DNA of 64,000 nt from Clytia hemisphaerica (taxonomy: Eukaryota > Cnidaria > Hydrozoa > Leptothecata > Clytiidae). Location of the stretch: NCBI GenBank assembly GCA_902728285.1, contig CACVBU010001294.1, positions 1,364,001-1,428,000 of the forward strand. Direction: 5' to 3'. The stretch's first letter is position 1; every line of letters begins with the position of its first letter. Below, piece by piece: positions 58,762-64,000 of the stretch. The translations under genes were made by a program, and so were the position numbers. Under the pieces are notes generated by a model. It worked only from the letters and a program-made list of their open reading frames with translations. It did not search any database and was not told the DNA's origin.

Positions 58762-59359
58762 AACGTCCTCGAATGATATCAAACTATCACAGTTACTTTT
58801 AATGGACCATTACTCCGTTATCACGTATACTTCAAGCAAGGAAAGGAGTATTTGAAATTCTAACCATAAAATAAATTGAAACACTTATAACACTATGGAA
58901 TGAATGTTCGCATTTTGCAATACGGTCAGTGTCGAATTTCATTTTTCATTTGACTTTGATTGACTTTGAATGCAAAATTCCTGGGTTTACAAAGTTAATG
59001 GTGCATTGATTAAGCTAGTTTACTTAAAAAAACATGACAATAAAGTAAATCTGCGGAAATACCAAGAGATTGTACTTATATAAGATCCGGCTTTTATGAC
59101 TTGGAGAAAAACTGCACATATGATCTAACTTTTTTAACTTTAATTTTTCAGTTTGTGAACTTTTTTGAAATGTGTAAAAAATTTTTGATTCCACGAAACA
59201 TTGACTACCATTTTTTTTCAGAGAAATAATTCAAAAAAAAGTTGCCGAAATAAAAAAATAACAATAATTGCAATTAAGTCTTTATTAGCTTAAATTTTTC
59301 TTTTTATCAAATCGACTTCTCGATTTTTACTGGTTTGCTAACTATTTTGTGGCTTTCAG

Positions 59360-59446
59360 ATATCCAGGACGGGGCCTCTGACATCAACACGATAAAACAA
59401 AAAAAAATTGAAGAATTGAAGAAAGAAATAGACCAGCTGGAACAAG
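59360..59446 (+). CDS. Candidate coiled-coil exon, unknown gene
   Basis: Acceptor TTTTGTGGCTTTCAG and donor CAAG|GTAAAT bound 87 bp. Read in the only open phase it gives IQDGASDINTIKQKK then IEELKKEIDQLEQ, a clear heptad-type coiled coil. Both splice sites are strong and the frame is open throughout. The flanks resemble 55440-55500 (AGTCTTTATTAGCTTWAATTTTT upstream), so the exon lies in a duplicated locus. Partner exons are uncertain. Confidence 0.45.
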
Positions 59447-59589
59447 GTAAATTGAATCGAGTTTTTTATTTAACATTGCAACAAGACACCAACTAATGTT
59501 TAAGTTTCCATCACAAAGTGGTGATTTGATGTAAGATAATTGATTTTGGTGCAAATGTTGAATATATTTCATTAAAACTCAAGATCCTT

Positions 59590-60273
59590 AAGGGCTCAGA
59601 CCATAGTGAATTTTTCATAATTGCCGTGTTTAAAATGTGTTTTCTGACTGATGTAACCAACAAAACTATAACATGTTATACATTTTCTGTTAGACAAATT
59701 ATTCCTGAATCTGAAAATTCAAAATTGCATTGAAAAAATTTCATGAAGAATAAAATAAAGACATTTGCGAAGACAAGTATTCAAACTTTGAGGAGCTTAT
59801 TTTCGGCGAAGAAAAAATACTTTGAATTTTTTTTTGCACTGGATGGTGTATCTTTAACCAAACTAACAAGCTTCTTCGTCTCAAAATCTTAAAAATAGTG
59901 GCTTTGATCAATTTTTCATCCCAATTCTTTGCACAAAAAGATTCATAACTTTTGAAACATCAATTTACAAAAATTTTCCAAAAAAAATTGATAGTTCAAT
60001 CTTTCGCTGACAATTAAAAAAAAAATCGAAATAGAAAGGTAAATTACCCATTAAAACATTAGCACTTTTGGTAAAACAGGGTAATATAACATTTCATTAA
60101 CGTCTTTTTAAGGTTCATAAAGTCATTTTTGTAATTTAATTGCTAATTATTACTCTTGATAGAATAAATTTAGAAACAACTTAAAGACAATTATTTGTTA
60201 AAAGTGTCAAGGAACTCAAGACAAAAATTTTATCTCCGAATCTGCGTATTCGATCTTTTGACTATGAGTCCTT
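59590..60273. mobile_element. TTAA-type MITE family, copy 2
   Basis: TTAA|GGGCTCAGACCATAGTG on the left and CACT-side complement GACTATGAGTCC|TTAA on the right. Full-length similarity to 10451-11157. The uninserted paralogue at about 56985-57000 has a single CTTAAGTGT at this place, confirming TTAA target duplication. Confidence 0.85.
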
Positions 60274-63132
60274 AAATGTGTTTTCTGTCTGTCTCTTTGA
60301 ATTGTATTTGTTTTCGACTCCAGAGACATAAAGAGCTGTAAGTTAGTTAGAATATTTTATCATTTTGTTATGTTAATTGGATCATAGTAATTATACTATA
60401 CTAAAATTGATTGGATAGAGACGTCGTTTCTGTTTTAGACTTTCGAGAAACATGAACGGTATCGAGTAAGTTTTGGATGAGTCTGCTAAATTGCCTGGGT
60501 TGCGTGGGTGTGTGGGTCAATATTTTTGTATGGGTCATTTTAATACGGTCCGGGAGGGGGGTTGGAAAACTTTCGAAAAATTGACAAGCGGCAGAACTAG
60601 TTTATTTGGAACCTAAGAGTAGAATAAAACAATTCGATATCCAGTAAACTCAGGCTAGGTTGTGGGACCAATCATGAATTGATATACAAAAGATAAAAAG
60701 TCCCATATCAAACAGAGGTACAAAATTCCTAGGCAATTACTTTTGCTAATAAGACGTCAAGGAAGAGACCGTTTTAGGGCCTATTGTAAACTAATTACAT
60801 CACGAAAAAGATTAATTTAATGAAAAGCTTCTAAAAATTGGTAACTTCAGTTATTCTAAACCACTCAATATGACACTGTTAGTTCCTCCTAATTTACCAC
60901 GAAATGAATTACACGGGGTCGTTTTGAAAAGCATATCACTTCATACTTTAAGCCTAATCATGTTTCTTCTCTTTTTGAATTAAAATAAACCAGCCGAGGC
61001 TGGAAGGTCAGCCAATATAGTTAGATTATTAGCTGGATAGTTTGCAAAGAAGTTAAATAGCTGCGATGGAAGGATGGACTAGATGCATAAAGAATCAAGC
61101 AAAATTGGAAAACTTAATAGAGCTAGAAAATCACTTTGCCTAAATGTTTCTTCAGGTTTCTCAAAACTCCTAGTGGTAAGATTGAATAGAAAATTAACAT
61201 TTTCCGTATCTAAAGCATTTAAATTCAACTTTTAACATTTTGAAGATAAAGTAAAAATTTAGGGACAAATCACAAAATTTTAGATATGTCCTGTTATAAA
61301 CTTATACAAAGATTCTATCAAAAATTCAATTGACAGGTCACATAGACTGACCATTTACTTTTACAAATAGAAATAGTTTTTTTATCAAATAATAGTTCAT
61401 TATATTTATCCCAGCAGCATCTTTGCAATAATCAAGCAAAACAAAACAATGCAATACGAAATGGTTAATGGATAACACTTATGATATCATTTTGATCACT
61501 TTCATTCACTGAGCGAAGAAACGTTATGAATTTCAAAATCAGCAACAAATAACTCTATTATGAACAAAATTTAAATGGTCGTCAGTCGTTGGTTTTTCTT
61601 TGATGACAATTTGACAATGAACAGCATACCGATTGATTGAAACGAATACAATATGAAACTACTGTTGATCGTATATAATCTAGTAGAGAAAACAAAAAAT
61701 AAAAATAAAAGCTGATGATCTAAGTTATTTGGCGAATGGAGACATTCAGCAAATGTGACAGTTTCTTATGTAAGAAAATAGAAAAGCCTTCAGGTTTTTA
61801 AATGTTTTGTAAGGTTTAATTAAATTACCTGAATGTACTTTGTAGCATCTACTTTGAGTTCGGAGTAACACAGTGACAATTGTTTACGAGTCATGACAGC
61901 CAAATGACAATTGATCGTTGATTGATATCTAAAATAACAGTATATAAAATCAAAAGGCACCAAACACCCCGATGTATTTATTTGTATTTTCTTTTCAGAG
62001 AAAACGTGTGATAAATTACTTCTTTTCAGAAATTGATAACCACTTCAATAGATTTTATACCAATTGTCTTTAAAAATACCAACCATTGTTAAGAATATAC
62101 CTATTTGTCAATTTTTTTAAGCAGAGAATCATAAATTGTGACTTTGAAGTATAGTACTCGAGTAGTACTCTCTCAAAGTTTATCAAGTCTTACTAACCTC
62201 TTGTTTTTGTGACTTTTGTAGCATCTAGAGTTGCTGCATTTGGTGGTGTGAAATCAATGTTTATTCCAAGTTGCCAATGAATCAAAAATTTGTTTCTTTT
62301 TCTTTTAGGTTGCCTCATTCTACCAACACTATTACGTAACAGGAATTAATACTACAACAAAACCATTAACAAATTACCAGCATCATATCATACAAATGTC
62401 CATATATTTTCTCCAGCCAAGCATATAATTTTAGTTACAGCAGAACGATTAACACGCAAATAATATTCCAGTCCAGTCCAACATAGTTTTAGTCCAGGGT
62501 TTTTATTTGTATTGTTCATTTTGTTAATTTTGTAACTCTAAATTTTGATAAATTGATGAGTTGATTAAAAAATACTATAAAAATTGTAAAAAGAATTTTC
62601 AAAAAAAAAAGTTAATGCATATCATAATTCAAATTTTAACTAAAAAAATATATAAAGAATGTACAAAATTAATATTAGAATTTGATAAAAAAAAATTCTT
62701 AAAATCCACATTTTTAAAATACTGTACATAAAATTATAAAAAATTATGTCACTGAGGAAAATGTCTTTTGCAACTAGTATCGTGTCCACTCAAAAGTGAC
62801 AAGTGACGTTTTAAAGAAATTCATAACCATCCAAAAGACTAAAATTTACAAGAAAGTTTCTTTCCTTTTAAAGGCACTAAAAACCTTTTTAAGACAAATT
62901 CCTTATTGTCAGTTTTGATTTTTTTCTTCTAAGATAGATACGTAAGGGATTCAAAATTCACCAGAATAAGCTGTGATTTATTTATTTATAAATGTACTGA
63001 ATCGACTTTATAATGAATATTAGAAACTTTGCTCTTGAAGAATTTTGTATCCCTTATGTATCCCACCCTCCAAACTGCACACCCCCACCCCCAATATCAA
63101 GCAGTTCAAGCAGTCCAAGCAGTTAAAACAAT
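60274..63132. other. Mostly non-coding, isolated exon-like ends
   Basis: 60437-60463 (TTTTAG|ACTTTCGAGAAACATGAA...CGA|GTAAGT) is paralogous to 55979-56010 (ACTCGAGAGACGCTAACGGTATCGA). 60545-60625 is a fragment of the TACTCTTAGG MITE. 62030-62075 follows TTCTTTTCAG with a short frame ending TNCL. 63090-63123 is a 9-bp tandem (AAGCAGTTC) next to the Helitron-type endonuclease. No gene call. Confidence 0.4.
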
Positions 63133-64000
63133 TTAAGAATCACTCACAATAGTGAAACAAACTCCATCATGGTCGGAAAAATAAATATCCTTTATAAAGC
63201 AATTCACTTCTCTCTGGCTAACAAAACTTGTTTTTATATAAACATGGTCCAGAAGGCCACCAGCAAGATGAGTTGGTTCATTCACTATCATTTTGAATGA
63301 AGAAAGTATTTCGTTTAGGTCTTGATTTGTTGGATCTAGTGCATCAATATTGAAATCTCCCACAATAATGTCTACATCATCATAACATGTCAGTTGCAAT
63401 AGTTCTTCACGAAAAGTGTTTCTTGAAGAATTAGGTGGTCTGTACAAGATTAAAAGGCTAATAGGTTGACTACTAAACGTCTCTTTTTTGAATTTTATCA
63501 ATGTGTAACCTGCTGCTTTATTACACTCTAAAATTTGAATTGAAGAATTTGTGCAACATGCAGTGTTTTGAAAGCGATTAATTGAATTGTTGTTGTTATA
63601 CTCAATATGAAAACCATTTAATGTTTGATCAATTCCACTAGTATCACTTGTAGGTGATAGCTGAGTTTCAGTAAGGCATAACAAGTCACTGTTCATTAAA
63701 TTTTCAGATTTTTTTAGGTCAACAGCATGTTTATTCATCGAGCGAATATTAAGAAGGGAGATATTTAAATGCTTGGGAGAGGTAGAAACAGTTTGAANAT
63801 TACACTCTAAAATTTGAATTGAAGAATTTGTGCAACATGCAGTGTTTTGAAAGCGATTAATTGAATTGTTGTTATACTCAATATTAAAACCATTTAATGT
63901 TTGATCAATTCCACTAGTATCACTTGTAGGTGATAGCTGAGTTTCAGTAAGGCATAACAAGTCACTGTTCATTAAATTTTCAGATTTTTTTAGGTCAACA
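63133..64000 (-). CDS. Helitron/Helentron-type endonuclease domain (5' partial, internally duplicated)
   Basis: The minus-strand frame is open to the window edge and ends at 63133. It is an EEP endonuclease domain: ISLLNIRSMNKHAVDLKK, LLCLTETQLS, LLILYRPPNSS, DVDIIVGDFNID, GGLLDHVYIK and YFSDHDGVCF. The opening LNISLLNIRSMNKHAVDL closely parallels LNVCLLNVRSLKRHAVDI of the left-hand protein at 3-1037, where it follows a helicase, so this is very probably the tail of another Helentron-type protein. The N-terminal 90 or so residues are present twice (NSDLLCLTETQLSPTSDTSG onward) around an undetermined base at 63798; see the repeat entry. Whether the functional gene carries this duplication is doubtful. 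Confidence 0.82.
   Translation of the reverse strand, partial: VDLKKSENLMNSDLLCLTETQLSPTSDTSGIDQTLNGFNIEYNNNSINRFQNTACCTNSSIQILECNXQTVSTSPKHLNISLLNIRSMNKHAVDLKKSENLMNSDLLCLTETQLSPTSDTSGIDQTLNGFHIEYNNNNSINRFQNTACCTNSSIQILECNKAAGYTLIKFKKETFSSQPISLLILYRPPNSSRNTFREELLQLTCYDDVDIIVGDFNIDALDPTNQDLNEILSSFKMIVNEPTHLAGGLLDHVYIKTSFVSQREVNCFIKDIYFSDHDGVCFTIVSDS
63520..64000. repeat. About 279-bp tandem duplication around an N
   Basis: 63520-63723 is repeated at 63799-64000 with a 3-bp deletion (GTTGTTGTT against GTTGTT) and one substitution (ATATGAAAA against ATATTAAAA). The N at 63798 lies at the join. Likely two haplotype ends stitched together. Confidence 0.8.

Overview
The window looks like AT-rich (roughly one third GC by eye), intron-bearing metazoan nuclear DNA crowded with transposable elements. 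A cnidarian or another early-branching marine animal is my best guess. The mixture of Helitron/Helentron-type proteins, a CR1/L2-like LINE, a P-superfamily transposon, a tRNA-derived SINE and many short inverted-repeat elements with long G/C tracts fits that, but nothing here fixes the species. There are no bacterial operons, CRISPR arrays or rRNA genes.

Layout. 1-1.04 kb (+): 3' end of a Helitron-type helicase fused to an endonuclease domain. 1-7 kb: MITEs and one decayed exon-like segment. 7.06-8.67 kb: a large foldback element with 9-bp target duplications and 30-bp minisatellites in its arms. 8.7-24.2 kb: mostly repeats, including nested elements at 13.8-14.5 kb and a SINE inside a 9-bp-TSD element at 20.8-22.0 kb, with a few weak exon candidates. 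24.28-36.57 kb: a 12.3-kb DNA transposon with perfect 31-bp inverted termini and a 7-bp (or 9-bp) direct repeat. 36.6-42.1 kb: repeats. 42.14-45.97 kb (-): an apparently intact eight-exon serine/threonine kinase gene, the only confident host gene. 46-63 kb: repeats, tandem arrays, foldbacks and scattered exon-like pieces. 63.1-64.0 kb (-): a second Helitron-type endonuclease domain with an assembly-type duplication around an N.

The most interesting object is the 24.28-36.57 kb transposon. Its plus-strand gene (eight exons, all junction phases agree) begins with a Cys-rich region resembling the N-terminal zinc-binding region of vertebrate RAG1 and continues into a P-element/THAP9-type transposase. 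A convergent two-exon minus-strand gene of unknown function lies in the same element. A CR1/L2-like LINE has landed inside the RAG1-N-like coding segment, and several frameshifts show that this copy is dead. A RAG1-N-like transposon protein is known (N-RAG-TP of Aplysia). What is worth checking is its physical linkage to a P-type catalytic core within one TIR/TSD-bounded element, together with a second gene.
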